Notes: generated by a model from the sequence alone, not told the origin. Positions 8,067-19,232 are shown, counted from the stretch's first letter. The stretch is DNA of 64,000 nt from an uncultured Saccharospirillaceae bacterium (GCA_947499545.1 CANMOZ010000013.1:48754-112753); one strand, 5' to 3'. Program-made: numbers and translations.

Positions 8067-8843
8067 CTATAAATCAGGCGTAATAGGTTGATGGACAATA
8101 GAGTTAGATAAGTCACCGTCTTTAAAATGCAGGTCACGCCACAAACGATAGCAACCTCGCCCAAAGGAAATAGCCTTTCTAGGTAATGCCAATGGATCAT
8201 GCGACGAAGTGGCGGCGCCTTTTACGATGGTTGTGGCGACTTGGTAGCCAGCCTCACGCGCCAGTGTAACGGTTTCTTCGCTATGATCTCCGTAGGGATA
8301 ACAAAAGTGATCAAAGGGTAGGGAAAAGGTATCTTCTAATTGTTTTTTAGAGTCGCTCAGTTCTGATAACGCTTTAGCAGCATTTAACGTTGATAACCTT
8401 GGGTGGGTCACGGAGTGTGCTCCGAACTCAATCCCTTGCTTCATCATGTCTTGCACTTGTGCGGTCGATAATAGCGTTGCCGGGGCAATGTTTGCTTCCG
8501 TCAGCCAGTTTGCTTTGCCGCTGAGTTGACTTGAAACCAAATACACCATAGCTGAAAAACCATGCTGGGCTAAAATGGGCAGTGCGTATTGATGCAGATT
8601 TTCGTAACCGTCATCAAAAGTGATGGCGACGACGTGCTGCTCGTCAGGCAAATACTCACCTTTAAGGAAGGCAAGCACCTGCGACATGGGAATGACTTTG
8701 TAGCGAAATAGAGCGAGAAAAGCCATGTGCCGCTTGAAATCTTTTACGTGACAATAGTTCGCGCGTAGGCGCTTAACGTTGTCAAATTCACCAACTTGGT
8801 GATACATCAGTATTGAGACTTTTTTCACGGACCTGTCTTTCAC
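8067..8843 (-). CDS. Polysaccharide deacetylase family protein (NodB/CE4)
   Basis: The protein has the NodB motifs: VSILMYHQVG at the start, AITFDDGYENLHQYALPIL with the catalytic and metal aspartates, GAHSVTHPRLS with the metal histidines, and FCYPYGDHSE. It should remove N-acetyl groups from a glycan. There is no signal peptide, which agrees with a role in cytoplasmic or membrane-associated glycan assembly. An in-frame ATG at 8942 would overlap the upstream transferase gene by 67 bases and its added residues look like an out-of-frame reading of that gene, so GTG at 8843 (or 8828) is preferred. Confidence 0.8.
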   Translation of the reverse strand: MKDRSVKKVSILMYHQVGEFDNVKRLRANYCHVKDFKRHMAFLALFRYKVIPMSQVLAFLKGEYLPDEQHVVAITFDDGYENLHQYALPILAQHGFSAMVYLVSSQLSGKANWLTEANIAPATLLSTAQVQDMMKQGIEFGAHSVTHPRLSTLNAAKALSELSDSKKQLEDTFSLPFDHFCYPYGDHSEETVTLAREAGYQVATTIVKGAATSSHDPLALPRKAISFGRGCYRLWRDLHFKDGDLSNSIVHQPITPDL

Positions 8844-8875
8844 TGTTTGAGTTTCAATTGCCTTGAAAGGGTGCT

Positions 8876-9538
8876 CTATGCCGTCCAGCGGCCGATTAAG
8901 AACCAGGCAATCCAGGTTGCAATCAGCATGATGAGCAGCCATTGACGTCTTTTACGGCGCTGGCTTCGCCCACCATTCACTTTTTGGTCGGCAACGCGAC
9001 GGCTGGCTTGGAAATGCTCTACAAAAGGTTGAACATCGTCTTTGTCGAAAATTTTGACGTATGTGACGGGTAAATTAAAAAACTCAATCTCGGAGTGTTT
9101 TTGATATGCCCGTTCAAAGCTGTCTTGGTCATTCAGTTCGAGATGGTCCCCTTGCTCTTGAATCCAAGCTTTTAGAAAAGCGTGCGTTCGTTCGTTATTG
9201 CGAAGATAGATGCTGCCGGTTCGAATGCGATGAGAGGCCTTTTTACCGCCGCACTCATTGAAGTGCAGACCTATATCTCCTTTGAATTGATCAAAGCCTT
9301 CCAGGGGGCGACGGATAAAGGAATCTGCATCTAAATAAAACAAGTCTTTGCCTGGATGCTTTTGTAAGAGTTCCAACAAGATTTTGGGTTTTAAGCCTGT
9401 GGTGGCTTCCCAAGTTTCAAGTGGTTCAACCTCAAGGTAATCGTATTCAATACCAAAGAGCTTGAGCGAGATTTCCAAACGCTCAAAATCATTGCGATAA
9501 GATGGGGTGTAAAAACCACAGACAACAAAGTCAGTCAT
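8876..9538 (-). CDS. Putative glycosyltransferase with C-terminal membrane anchor
   Basis: This 220-residue protein begins MTDFVVCGFYTPSYRNDFER and carries FYLDADSFIRRPL, an acidic DxD metal motif of GT-A transferases, then IRTGSIYLRN. It resembles the nucleotide-diphospho-sugar transferase group. The C-terminus has a basic RRKRR patch followed by about 18 hydrophobic residues (LLIMLIATWIAWFLIG), a tail anchor that would hold the enzyme at the inner membrane. ATG at 9538 is preferred over GTG at 9556. It heads the three-gene glycan cluster. Confidence 0.72.
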   Translation of the reverse strand: MTDFVVCGFYTPSYRNDFERLEISLKLFGIEYDYLEVEPLETWEATTGLKPKILLELLQKHPGKDLFYLDADSFIRRPLEGFDQFKGDIGLHFNECGGKKASHRIRTGSIYLRNNERTHAFLKAWIQEQGDHLELNDQDSFERAYQKHSEIEFFNLPVTYVKIFDKDDVQPFVEHFQASRRVADQKVNGGRSQRRKRRQWLLIMLIATWIAWFLIGRWTA

Positions 9539-9856
9539 ACTAGGCAGATGCCTCACAGAATTTCTCAGTTCATTTAGCCGCTTTTCCTTCGACTAATACG
9601 AAGTTTCTCGTCGACCAAAACACCGATACTCTAGCATAGATAGACTCTTGGCTATATACCTTAGGGGTGACGGAAAGACCTGAGAGTGAACTGGTAATAC
9701 CCAATAAAAATGTGATTACACGCTTCGAAACAATAGATTGCTTTAGTCGCGTTGAACTTTGCCATTGCCAGGGAGTATGTTCGTGTTGGCGCATAATAGA
9801 CCAGTCTCGTTGATGTTCTATTGTTTTAGTGGTGACTGAAAAGGAAGACCTCAAGG
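9539..9856. other. Divergent intergenic region with a weak open frame
   Basis: About 318 bases between divergent genes. A minus-strand frame at 9570-9854 could give 94 residues with a hydrophobic stretch, but it has no recognised relatives and no good ribosome site, so it is not called. Promoters for both neighbours should lie here. Confidence 0.4.
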
Positions 9857-10429
9857 ATGTGGATCATAGAAATCAAAACCCAACGGAATCACCCTGCACT
9901 GTTGAATCAGGTACTTGATGGGCAGAAACGTGCTTGGGATCGTTTTGTACGAAATAATCAAATGATTGGGGTTTTAGATCAAAAAATTCATCAAGAAGGG
10001 TTTTTAGTCTGCGCTTTTCATGCGTCCACTGGGGAGCTGGTTGGTGGTTTGCGTGGGTATTACCGTGCTCGAGCAAAACGCAAATTACCTATTGAGATGC
10101 CAGGCACTTACTTGCCAGAGGAGCATTTGCCAAAGCTTGCCTGTTGGGAGTCGTTAGCTGAGCTGCGAGGGCTTTGGATTGATGAGGCCTTTGCCAGTCA
10201 AGGGCTGTCGATGGCATTGGCAAATGCAGGTATTCAGCACTGCTACGCTGTGGGTTCTGAGGCGATCGTGGGGGTTGCTTATTCCGTGTTCTACGAAAAG
10301 CTCTATAAGCGCATCGGCTTTGAAATGGATGAAACCATTGAGGCATTCCCGATGCCGGGTGATGCGCAGTTAGCCGTTGTCGGTTGGCATAAGGCCGCTT
10401 CAGAGTTCAAATTGGTCCAAGTGGTTTAA
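9857..10429 (+). CDS. GNAT-like N-acetyltransferase family protein
   Basis: The 190-residue protein has a GNAT-like fold: LVGGLRGYYRAR in the central strands, ELRGLWIDEAFASQGLSMALANAG as the acetyl-CoA loop and helix, and FYEKLYKRIGFEMDE in the C-terminal part. The substrate is unknown. Its ATG at 9857 follows GGAAG. The last 30 bases overlap the end of dsbD on the other strand, so the two transcripts are convergent and antisense at their ends. Confidence 0.7.
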   Translation: MWIIEIKTQRNHPALLNQVLDGQKRAWDRFVRNNQMIGVLDQKIHQEGFLVCAFHASTGELVGGLRGYYRARAKRKLPIEMPGTYLPEEHLPKLACWESLAELRGLWIDEAFASQGLSMALANAGIQHCYAVGSEAIVGVAYSVFYEKLYKRIGFEMDETIEAFPMPGDAQLAVVGWHKAASEFKLVQVV

Positions 10430-12304
10430 AAAAGCAGTTTTGTCCAGTTCCCCGACGATGCGAGCATCGGCTATTTCCTCGCCATTGAAGCCAAAAAACA
10501 AGAATGCGGGCGGTCCAAATAACTGATATTGCGCAAGGAAGGCTTTGTGGTCGTCGTTAAAATCGGTCATGTCGAATTTGAGCCAGTACAGGTTCGACAG
10601 TTTGCTGGAAACCTCGGGTGTATACAGCACTCGATTTTCCATTTCTTTGCAGGCAATACACCAATCGGCATAAAGATCGACCATCACCAGTTTGTGCTCG
10701 TCCTGCGCTTTGGTTAGGTATTTTTGAAGCATTTGCTGACTGTTGATGACGATCGCTTGTTGCTTAGCCGTCGGTTGTGCGAATGTCGTGTTCGAAGCGA
10801 CACTCGTAGATTGAGAGCCTTGGGGTAAAGGTGGCCATAGGGCCTTATGCCCTTGCGCTGCACCCACAAATAAGAGGACCGCATAGAGTAATAGAAACAA
10901 GCCGATGCCTTTAAAGGTCTTTTGCCAGCCAGTGGTGGCTGCTTCAAAAGCACCTAAATGAACGCCGTAAATACCGATCAATAGCGCCCAAAGCACTAAA
11001 CCCAGTTGTTGGGGGATCAGTCTTTCAAGCAGAACCAAGGCGACCCCTAACAGCAAAACGCCAAAGAAGTGTTTTACTTTGTCCATCCATGTGCCGGCTT
11101 TGGGAAGCACTTTCGCTCCCGTGGTGCCAATGATCAAAAGCGGGGTGCCCATGCCCAATCCTAGGGCTAAAAGTCCTAACCCACCCAGTAACGCATTTCC
11201 GGTGGTGCTGATATAGGCCAGTGCACCAGCCAAAGGCGCTGATACACAGGGTGAAACGACCAAGGCGGATAAAGCCCCAATAAAGAAGACGCTGACGAGT
11301 TGGCCGCCTTTTAATTGTGAGCTGGTACTGGTGAGTTTATCGCGTAACGATTCAGGCAATTGCAGCTCGTAAAATCCGAACATCGCAAAGGCCAGTGCAA
11401 CAAAAATCAGTACGAAGGGAATCAAAACCCAAGGTGACTGCATATAAATTTGCAGGTTAAACTGAGCACCTAAAAGCCCAGCAAGGACGCCAGCCCCAGC
11501 AAAGGTGAGCGCCATGCCTAAGACATAACTTAGAGACAATATGAGGCCGCGTAGGGCCCCACTTTGATGGCTGCGTTGAGCGTCTCCTAACACAATGGTG
11601 CTTAAAATAGGGACCATTGGCAGTACACAAGGCGTAAAGGTCAGCAGTAGACCGCCTAAGAAAAATAAAAAGACGAGCGTTGCTAGACTGGCTTCAGATA
11701 AGAGGCGTTGCCAATCTTGAGTGCTTTGTGGGGAATTACTTTGCTGAACGCCTTTCTTCTCTGCGCCTGTGTTTGAAGCTCCTTTGGCACTGGAAGATGC
11801 CTGAAAAGCATAAGTGGCGTATTGGGGAGGGTAACAGAGGCCAGCCTCGGCACAGCCTTGATAGCGCACTTTTACTTCATCGATGCCTTGAGGGATTAAC
11901 GCTTTAGGAAGTGATAGGCTTGCCTGTTGGTAATACACATCGACTTTACCAAAATCAGGATCGTCAACCGGCACTGTGCCTTCGCTGAGCGTGAACCCAG
12001 TAATGGCTTGGTTATCCAGCGTCGTAACAGAAAAGCGCTTTTTGTATAGGTAATAACCGGGTTCAATTTGCCAGCGCCATTGGATGCTTTGATCATCTTC
12101 TTGGACGTCGTAGGTGAAGGCAATCTCTGGATCAAGAAATTCAGGGGGTTGGCTTAAATTGCTGGATGCAAAAGAGGGTGCCTTATCGGTCGAGTCGGAT
12201 TCGAATACGCCTTCCGCAGAAGAGAGTGCTGAAAATAGACTTATGCCTAAGGCCACTGCAATGATCCAACGAGCCAAGAGAAACCTCCCTACTTGCCATA
12301 TCAC
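10400..12304 (-). CDS. dsbD: Thiol:disulfide interchange protein DsbD
   Basis: DsbD carries electrons from cytoplasmic thioredoxin across the inner membrane to periplasmic DsbC, DsbG and CcmG. All three redox pairs are visible in this 634-residue protein: C151 and C157 in the N-terminal alpha domain (YQGCAEAGLCYPP), the membrane pair in FTPCVLPMVP and VSPCVSAP, and C549/C552 in the thioredoxin-like gamma domain (DWCIACKEME). A signal peptide precedes the alpha domain and eight membrane segments lie between the soluble domains. Length is slightly above the usual 570-600. It stands alone, convergent with the GNAT gene. Confidence 0.96.
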   Translation of the reverse strand: MIWQVGRFLLARWIIAVALGISLFSALSSAEGVFESDSTDKAPSFASSNLSQPPEFLDPEIAFTYDVQEDDQSIQWRWQIEPGYYLYKKRFSVTTLDNQAITGFTLSEGTVPVDDPDFGKVDVYYQQASLSLPKALIPQGIDEVKVRYQGCAEAGLCYPPQYATYAFQASSSAKGASNTGAEKKGVQQSNSPQSTQDWQRLLSEASLATLVFLFFLGGLLLTFTPCVLPMVPILSTIVLGDAQRSHQSGALRGLILSLSYVLGMALTFAGAGVLAGLLGAQFNLQIYMQSPWVLIPFVLIFVALAFAMFGFYELQLPESLRDKLTSTSSQLKGGQLVSVFFIGALSALVVSPCVSAPLAGALAYISTTGNALLGGLGLLALGLGMGTPLLIIGTTGAKVLPKAGTWMDKVKHFFGVLLLGVALVLLERLIPQQLGLVLWALLIGIYGVHLGAFEAATTGWQKTFKGIGLFLLLYAVLLFVGAAQGHKALWPPLPQGSQSTSVASNTTFAQPTAKQQAIVINSQQMLQKYLTKAQDEHKLVMVDLYADWCIACKEMENRVLYTPEVSSKLSNLYWLKFDMTDFNDDHKAFLAQYQLFGPPAFLFFGFNGEEIADARIVGELDKTAFLNHLDQFEL

Positions 12305-12470
12305 ATGGCAGCTTGATTCTGGTTGCTGATGAGCACCGACTCACCGCCAGTAAGACAAATGAGTTTACGTAGGTGAGGGGGGTGGGTCTACTGATTATGG
12401 ATTCTGATATAGCAGTGTTGCACGATCAGATGCCAAAACTGTCATCCTCAGAGTCCTCATCCCTAGCGTG

Positions 12471-13442
12471 TTATCGGTCACGATTGACTGCGATTTGAGC
12501 CAGTGCCATCAATGCTTCTTTGGCAGTTGATGGGGCTAAAGGTTCCAATGCTGCTAACGCTGCTGCTGCATGTTGTTGTGCCTTGGCCTGGGTGTAGGTT
12601 AAAGCACCGGTTACTTCTATTACGTTCAAGACTTCTTCAATTTGATCGCGTCCACCCTTGCGGATGCATTGACGAATCAGTTGTTGCTGCTCTGAACTTC
12701 CTACCGCCATTGCTTGAATCAGTGGAAGCGTGGGCTTACCTTCCGCCAAATCGTCACCCAGGTTTTTCCCAAGCGCTTCGGCGTCTCCAGCGTAATCGAG
12801 ATAATCATCAATCAATTGAAAAGCAAGTCCTAGTTCTGAACCATAGGTTTTCAATGCTTGTATGGCTGTTTCATCTTCGGAGGCGAGTTGAGCCGCTGCG
12901 TGAGTCGAGGCTTCAAACAGCATGGCCGTTTTACCATGGATGACCTGCATGTATTGAGCTTCGGTAATGTCAGGGTTACGCACATTGGTCAGCTGCATGA
13001 CCTCGCCCTCGGCAATCACGCAAGTCGCTTGAGATAAGATGTTCATGACCTCTAAACTGCCGATTTCAACCATCATCTGAAAGGCACGCGAGTACAGAAA
13101 ATCACCAACTAGTACGGAGGGGGCATTGCCCCAATTGACGTTTGCGGTGGGCCTGCCGCGTCTAAGGTCAGAAGTGTCTACCACATCGTCATGCAGTAAG
13201 GTCGCTGTGTGTAGAAACTCGATCACAGCGGCAAGCAAGCGAGTGGGTTGATCAACGGAGGCTTGCAGCGACCTTGTGCTTAATAGAACCAGCAAAGGCC
13301 TCAGTCGTTTGCCACCGCTGTCGATGATGTATTGGCCTATCTGTTCAACCAGAGGGACCTCGGAATGCAATTGCTCGAAGATGCCGTGATTGACAGCATT
13401 AAAGTCTTGCTCGACAAGTTTGAAGATGTCTTGGAGGTTCAT
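12471..13442 (-). CDS. ispB: Octaprenyl diphosphate synthase (long-chain trans-isoprenyl synthase)
   Basis: The enzyme extends farnesyl diphosphate with isopentenyl diphosphate to make the ubiquinone side chain. The 323-residue protein carries GGKRLRPLLVLL, the first aspartate-rich motif LLHDDVVDTSDLRRGRPT, and the second LIDDYLDYAGD. Small residues before the first motif fit a long-chain product, though the exact length cannot be read from sequence. It is divergent from rplU, the usual gammaproteobacterial arrangement. Confidence 0.95.
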   Translation of the reverse strand: MNLQDIFKLVEQDFNAVNHGIFEQLHSEVPLVEQIGQYIIDSGGKRLRPLLVLLSTRSLQASVDQPTRLLAAVIEFLHTATLLHDDVVDTSDLRRGRPTANVNWGNAPSVLVGDFLYSRAFQMMVEIGSLEVMNILSQATCVIAEGEVMQLTNVRNPDITEAQYMQVIHGKTAMLFEASTHAAAQLASEDETAIQALKTYGSELGLAFQLIDDYLDYAGDAEALGKNLGDDLAEGKPTLPLIQAMAVGSSEQQQLIRQCIRKGGRDQIEEVLNVIEVTGALTYTQAKAQQHAAAALAALEPLAPSTAKEALMALAQIAVNRDR

Positions 13443-13589
13443 AAGTGATTACTAGGACCGATTGATTACAGGCTAATGCACGCGACCATGCCGTCAAACG
13501 CCCGATAGTCTACCGGTTTTTGTTAGGTGTTGCTTGCTGTTTTTGCATAATATAAGTGGAATGCAAAGGCTAGGCCTGCCAGTAGGTTG

Positions 13590-13618
13590 TTGAGCTTTGG
13601 GATGGAATTGGGTAGAAT
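13590..13618 (+). promoter_or_regulatory. Probable sigma-70 promoter of rplU-rpmA
   Basis: TTGAGC at 13590-13595 and TAGAAT at 13613-13618 are spaced by 17 bases and followed by a GC-rich start region (GCTCGGCCC), as in stringently controlled ribosomal promoters. The transcript would have a leader of about 130 bases before rplU. The rest of the 315-base region between ispB and rplU shows nothing else that is clear. Confidence 0.6.
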
Positions 13619-13757
13619 GCTCGGCCCTACTTGTCCGCACGCTCCCTATCATATGGGTAAATTAAGCTAACTTTGGTTAGTGACGTTTCAGCCGAGTAAG
13701 GCGCCCAATAGAAGTAGGCGTGAGTAGCGGATCTGGACAGGTCTATTGGAGAACAAC

Positions 13758-14069
13758 ATGTACGCAGTGGTCGTAACCGGCGGTAAGCAATACCGTGTGG
13801 AAGAGGGTCAAACCCTTAAAGTTGAAAAGCTCGAAGTGGCTACTGGTGAGTCAGTAGAACTTGAGAAAGTGTTGCTGGTAGGCAACGGCGACGACGTAAA
13901 AGTTGGCGCGCCCGTTGTTGCAGGTGCCAAGGTGACTGCAGAAGTGGTAACTCACGGTCGTCACAAGAAAGTGAAAATCTTGAAATTCAAGCGCCGTAAG
14001 CATCACATGAAGCAAATGGGTCATCGTCAGTGGTTCACTGAAATCAAAATCACTGGTATTTCTGCGTAA
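13758..14069 (+). CDS. rplU: Ribosomal protein L21
   Basis: A 103-residue protein with the L21 start [18 protein letters not shown] and the C-terminal signature [17 protein letters not shown]21 binds 23S rRNA near L20 in the large subunit. The ATG at 13758 is preceded by TTGGAG at good spacing; an earlier in-frame codon at 13746 is not needed. It is followed after 18 bases by rpmA in the usual operon. Confidence 0.98.
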   Translation: MYAVVVTGGKQYRVEEGQTLKVEKLEVATGESVELEKVLLVGNGDDVKVGAPVVAGAKVTAEVVTHGRHKKVKILKFKRRKHHMKQMGHRQWFTEIKITGISA

Positions 14070-14087
14070 TTCTGGAGGTAACTGACT

Positions 14088-14345
14088 ATGGCTCACAAGA
14101 AGGCCGGTGGTAGTACTCGTAATGGTCGCGACTCGCAGTCGAAACGCCTTGGTGTAAAAGCTTTTGGTGGTGAAGCGGTGTCTGCTGGCTCAATCATCGT
14201 TCGTCAGCGCGGTACTAAAGTACGTGCAGGCGTTAACGTTGGCGTAGGTAAAGATCATACTTTGTTTGCGAAAATCGATGGTCACGTTAAGTTCGAGACC
14301 AAAGACAATCGTAAGCAAGTAAGCATCGAACCCGTTGCGTCTTAA
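14088..14345 (+). CDS. rpmA: Ribosomal protein L27
   Basis: An 85-residue protein with the standard L27 start [20 protein letters not shown], whose N-terminal tail reaches the peptidyl transferase centre, and [25 protein letters not shown] site precedes the ATG. A strong terminator follows, separating it from obgE, although some read-through is usual. Confidence 0.98.
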   Translation: MAHKKAGGSTRNGRDSQSKRLGVKAFGGEAVSAGSIIVRQRGTKVRAGVNVGVGKDHTLFAKIDGHVKFETKDNRKQVSIEPVAS

Positions 14346-14402
14346 TCAATTACCTACCGACTCGTCGATCTGATCGATGCTTGGTGGTTATTGAGCAATA
14401 GA

Positions 14403-14431
14403 AAGCTCCGCCTCCCAGCGGGGCTTTTTTT
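14403..14431 (+). terminator. Rho-independent terminator after rpmA
   Basis: AAGCTCCGC and GCGGGGCTT form a 9-bp stem (one G-U pair) around a CTCCCA loop, followed by a run of T. Confidence 0.88.
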
Positions 14432-14449
14432 ATATGGGTTTTGAGGTAA

Positions 14450-15655
<1,206 letters not shown>

Positions 15656-15698
15656 GTCTGAACCATCCATTTGCATTGATTAGTGGACTTGTCACTCA

Positions 15699-16820
15699 AT
15701 GAATCAAGAGAAGTCATCCACCCGGAAACAGCGCTGGGTCATTAAAATTGGCAGTGCATTGTTAACCAATGACGGCACGGCGCTCAATCATGCAGGCATT
15801 AAGCTTTGGGTTCAGCAGATGGCTGAACTGAAACGGCAAGGGATTGAGATTTTATTGGTGTCTTCCGGTGCGGTTGCAGCGGGGGTCGCTCGAATGGGGT
15901 GGTCGCAACGACCAAGCTCCCTTCCTGACATTCAAGCAGCAGCAGCCATTGGCCAAATGGGGTTAATGCAAACCTACGACCGTGCTTTCGCTGCTCAGGA
16001 TTGTGTCGCTTCCCAAGTGCTTTTGACGCACGATGATTTAAGCAATCGCCAGCGTTATTTAAATGCTCGTAATACGTTAACGGCCTTGTTAAAGGTGGGT
16101 GTTGTGCCCATTATCAATGAAAACGACACGGTCATTACTGACGAAATTAAGTTTGGTGATAATGACACTTTAGGCGCCTTAGTCGCGAATTTAATTGAAG
16201 CGGATCGCTTAATTATTTTAACGGATCAAGATGGTTTGTTTACGGCTGATCCTCGAAAAACGCCAGATGCTCGCCTAATTGAATGCGCGAAAGCCACGGA
16301 TGAGGAAATTGTGAAAGTAGCCGGTGGTGCCGCTACTTTTGGCCGTGGCGGAATGATTACAAAAGTCCGAGCAGCGCAATTGGCGGCGCGCTCGGGTGCT
16401 CATACCTATATTGTCGGTGGACGGCTTTCTCAAGTGCTGCTGCGTTTAGCTAAGGGTGAAGCATTAGGCTCTTTATTGGAAGCCGATGAAACGCCGCTGG
16501 TGGCTCGCAAGCGTTGGATTGCTGGACATTTGCAAGCCAGTGGCTCTGTCGTCATTGATGAAGGGGCGGTGGCTGCGTTGGTTTCTAATGGTAAAAGCCT
16601 ACTTGCTGCGGGTATTCAAAGTGTGCAGGGGCAGTTCACAGCGGGTGCACTGATTCGATGCCATAACCTAACAGGGAAAGTCATTGCGAAAGGCTTCGTA
16701 AATTATTCGACTGACGAAATAGAAAAAATCAAAGGCTTGAAAACGGCTGAGTTAGCCAACATATTGGGTTATGAAGGACCAACGGAAGTGATTCACCGCG
16801 ATAATTTGGTCATCGTCTAA
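15699..16820 (+). CDS. proB: Glutamate 5-kinase
   Basis: ProB phosphorylates glutamate in the first step of proline synthesis. The 373-residue protein has the amino acid kinase domain (VIKIGSALLTNDG, VSSGAVAAG, NENDTV with FGDND, LTDQDGLFTADPR) followed by a C-terminal PUA domain (IDEGAVAALVSNGKSLLAAGI), the full-length form. Proline feedback normally acts at the kinase domain. It is 43 bases after obgE on the same strand. Confidence 0.97.
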   Translation: MNQEKSSTRKQRWVIKIGSALLTNDGTALNHAGIKLWVQQMAELKRQGIEILLVSSGAVAAGVARMGWSQRPSSLPDIQAAAAIGQMGLMQTYDRAFAAQDCVASQVLLTHDDLSNRQRYLNARNTLTALLKVGVVPIINENDTVITDEIKFGDNDTLGALVANLIEADRLIILTDQDGLFTADPRKTPDARLIECAKATDEEIVKVAGGAATFGRGGMITKVRAAQLAARSGAHTYIVGGRLSQVLLRLAKGEALGSLLEADETPLVARKRWIAGHLQASGSVVIDEGAVAALVSNGKSLLAAGIQSVQGQFTAGALIRCHNLTGKVIAKGFVNYSTDEIEKIKGLKTAELANILGYEGPTEVIHRDNLVIV

Positions 16821-16845
16821 CGAGATACAATGTCTTCACGTCTAG

Positions 16846-17709
<864 letters not shown>

Positions 17710-17734
17710 TTTTTATCAGTGTTTGTTAGAGAAA

Positions 17735-17763
17735 AAGCCTGGGCTGTTAACCCGGGCTTTTTT
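17735..17763 (+). terminator. Rho-independent terminator after kdsA
   Basis: AAGCCTGGG and CCCGGGCTT pair around a CTGTTAA loop, followed by a T-run. It also faces the end of the phosphatase gene from the other side. Confidence 0.9.
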
Positions 17764-17808
17764 ATGTACGCAGTAAACATCTTGCTGCATATTGATGAAC
17801 GTTCATTT

Positions 17809-18990
17809 TTAAACGCGTTGATCCATCGCAGCGGGTTTTAAAGGCACCTTGTGTTGTTTGGCAAGGGTGACCAGTGTATCCAGTTGTTCTGGCGTTTGTA
17901 CCAGTTCAGTGTTCCTGGATTGCCTCATGGCACGGACAATCTCCAAGACACTCCGTTGAAGCTGAGCGTGATCGCGTATCGCCATGCTGCCTATGACTTG
18001 CCCTGTACGCCCAACACCGGCTCGACAATGAATCCAGGGCGGACTTTGACTGGCTTTTTTATCCGCAATCGCACTGATTAATTTCGAGAGTTGTTCTGTT
18101 CCTTTTGCACTGAGTGCCGTTCTATCTTTCCAGTTTTGTACATGAATGACTTCCACTTCGTGAGCATTCAGTGTTTTACCTTCTGGGCGTTTAATAATCA
18201 TGCGATAGCGTTGGGCTTGAATCTTATCATCCAGAGCAATGTTTCCATTACGCGTATGAGGCAATACCAGTGTGCTTAAATGTTTGTACTGTTGTGAACG
18301 CGCGAAGTAATCTGGCATGTCGTAATCGGGAACGTCAACTTCAGCTTGAGAGGCAAGTACCACTAAAACGGGTGTTTTTTTATCGAGCATGCAATCTAAA
18401 TACTGCTCAACCTGAACGCTAGCAGGGTATTGGCTAGCTATGGCAACCGGTTGACGATGAATACGAATCTCATTGGCATTGAGTTCGTAATGCCCAGGTC
18501 GTGAAAGATTCGTTGCTGCGGCAGTGGGGATGGTTTCCCAGCGGTCGCGGCTTGGTCTATGAGGCAGTACCTCGGTAGGGCGGGCGTTTCGAATGTGATC
18601 CAGCTCCTCCCACAGCGACCGGGTTTCGGGTTTTACATGACTAAGAGGTTTTCTCGTTGAGCGCATTGGGTTTAAAAGCGCTTCAAAGGGCATTTTCTTG
18701 CTGACGTCGTCACCCAATGCAATTCCATATTTTCGTTCACTGCGATTGACACCCATAGGGGCATCAAAAACCGGCAGTTCCAATGGCGGCAGCTCAAGCG
18801 GTGCTAAATCAAAGTTTGAGGCTTGTTTAACAGATCGATTGTTGAACGTGTTCGTTGCGTCGCATGAATTGGATTCAACATGAAAGACGCTGGGCGGTGT
18901 CTCCTCTTCTTCAACATTATTTCGGTGCTGTGAATCTGTATACGAAGACCTCTGAAGGGTTGGAAGTGGGGTCAAAGCAGGTAATGGCAT
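17809..18990 (-). CDS. YopH/SptP-like protein tyrosine phosphatase
   Basis: The C-terminal 220 residues of this 393-residue protein match the phosphatase domain of the type III effectors YopH and SptP. The signature loop is HCRAGVGRTG with catalytic Cys322 and Arg328. Upstream are PVAIASQYP, TPVLVVLAS and MPDYFARS, all paralleled in YopH, and downstream VQTPEQLDTLV fits the Q-loop. The general-acid aspartate is Asp289 in NWKD, where the family has WPD. The N-terminal 170 residues are proline- and serine-rich, of low complexity, and have no signal peptide, like an effector secretion and chaperone region. ATG at 18990 has GAGG at ideal spacing; an ATG at 19044 has none. No secretion genes or chaperone are adjacent. 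Confidence 0.85.
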   Translation of the reverse strand: MPLPALTPLPTLQRSSYTDSQHRNNVEEEETPPSVFHVESNSCDATNTFNNRSVKQASNFDLAPLELPPLELPVFDAPMGVNRSERKYGIALGDDVSKKMPFEALLNPMRSTRKPLSHVKPETRSLWEELDHIRNARPTEVLPHRPSRDRWETIPTAAATNLSRPGHYELNANEIRIHRQPVAIASQYPASVQVEQYLDCMLDKKTPVLVVLASQAEVDVPDYDMPDYFARSQQYKHLSTLVLPHTRNGNIALDDKIQAQRYRMIIKRPEGKTLNAHEVEVIHVQNWKDRTALSAKGTEQLSKLISAIADKKASQSPPWIHCRAGVGRTGQVIGSMAIRDHAQLQRSVLEIVRAMRQSRNTELVQTPEQLDTLVTLAKQHKVPLKPAAMDQRV

Positions 18991-19232
18991 AGGGTCCTCA
19001 AAACTGCGAATGAAAAAGAGATACGCCTTTGTGATAAGCATCATAGCCAGATAGGCGCTTTAAAGGGAACTGAATGGCGATCAGTCTAAGCAAATAAGGG
19101 GGTTCTTAGAGGCTTAATTGGTTAGACCTTTGAGCTCATTTATCCGTTGCTCTGAACGAAAACAACTTCTCAGGGTCATTAGGGTTCGGTAAGCTATAGG
19201 GCAAATGTTCGTTGAGCCCAAATGAGGTAGTA

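Noticed and set aside
9570-9854. Minus-strand 94-residue frame with a hydrophobic stretch
   Set aside because: No recognised family and no good ribosome site, and it fills the control region of two divergent genes.
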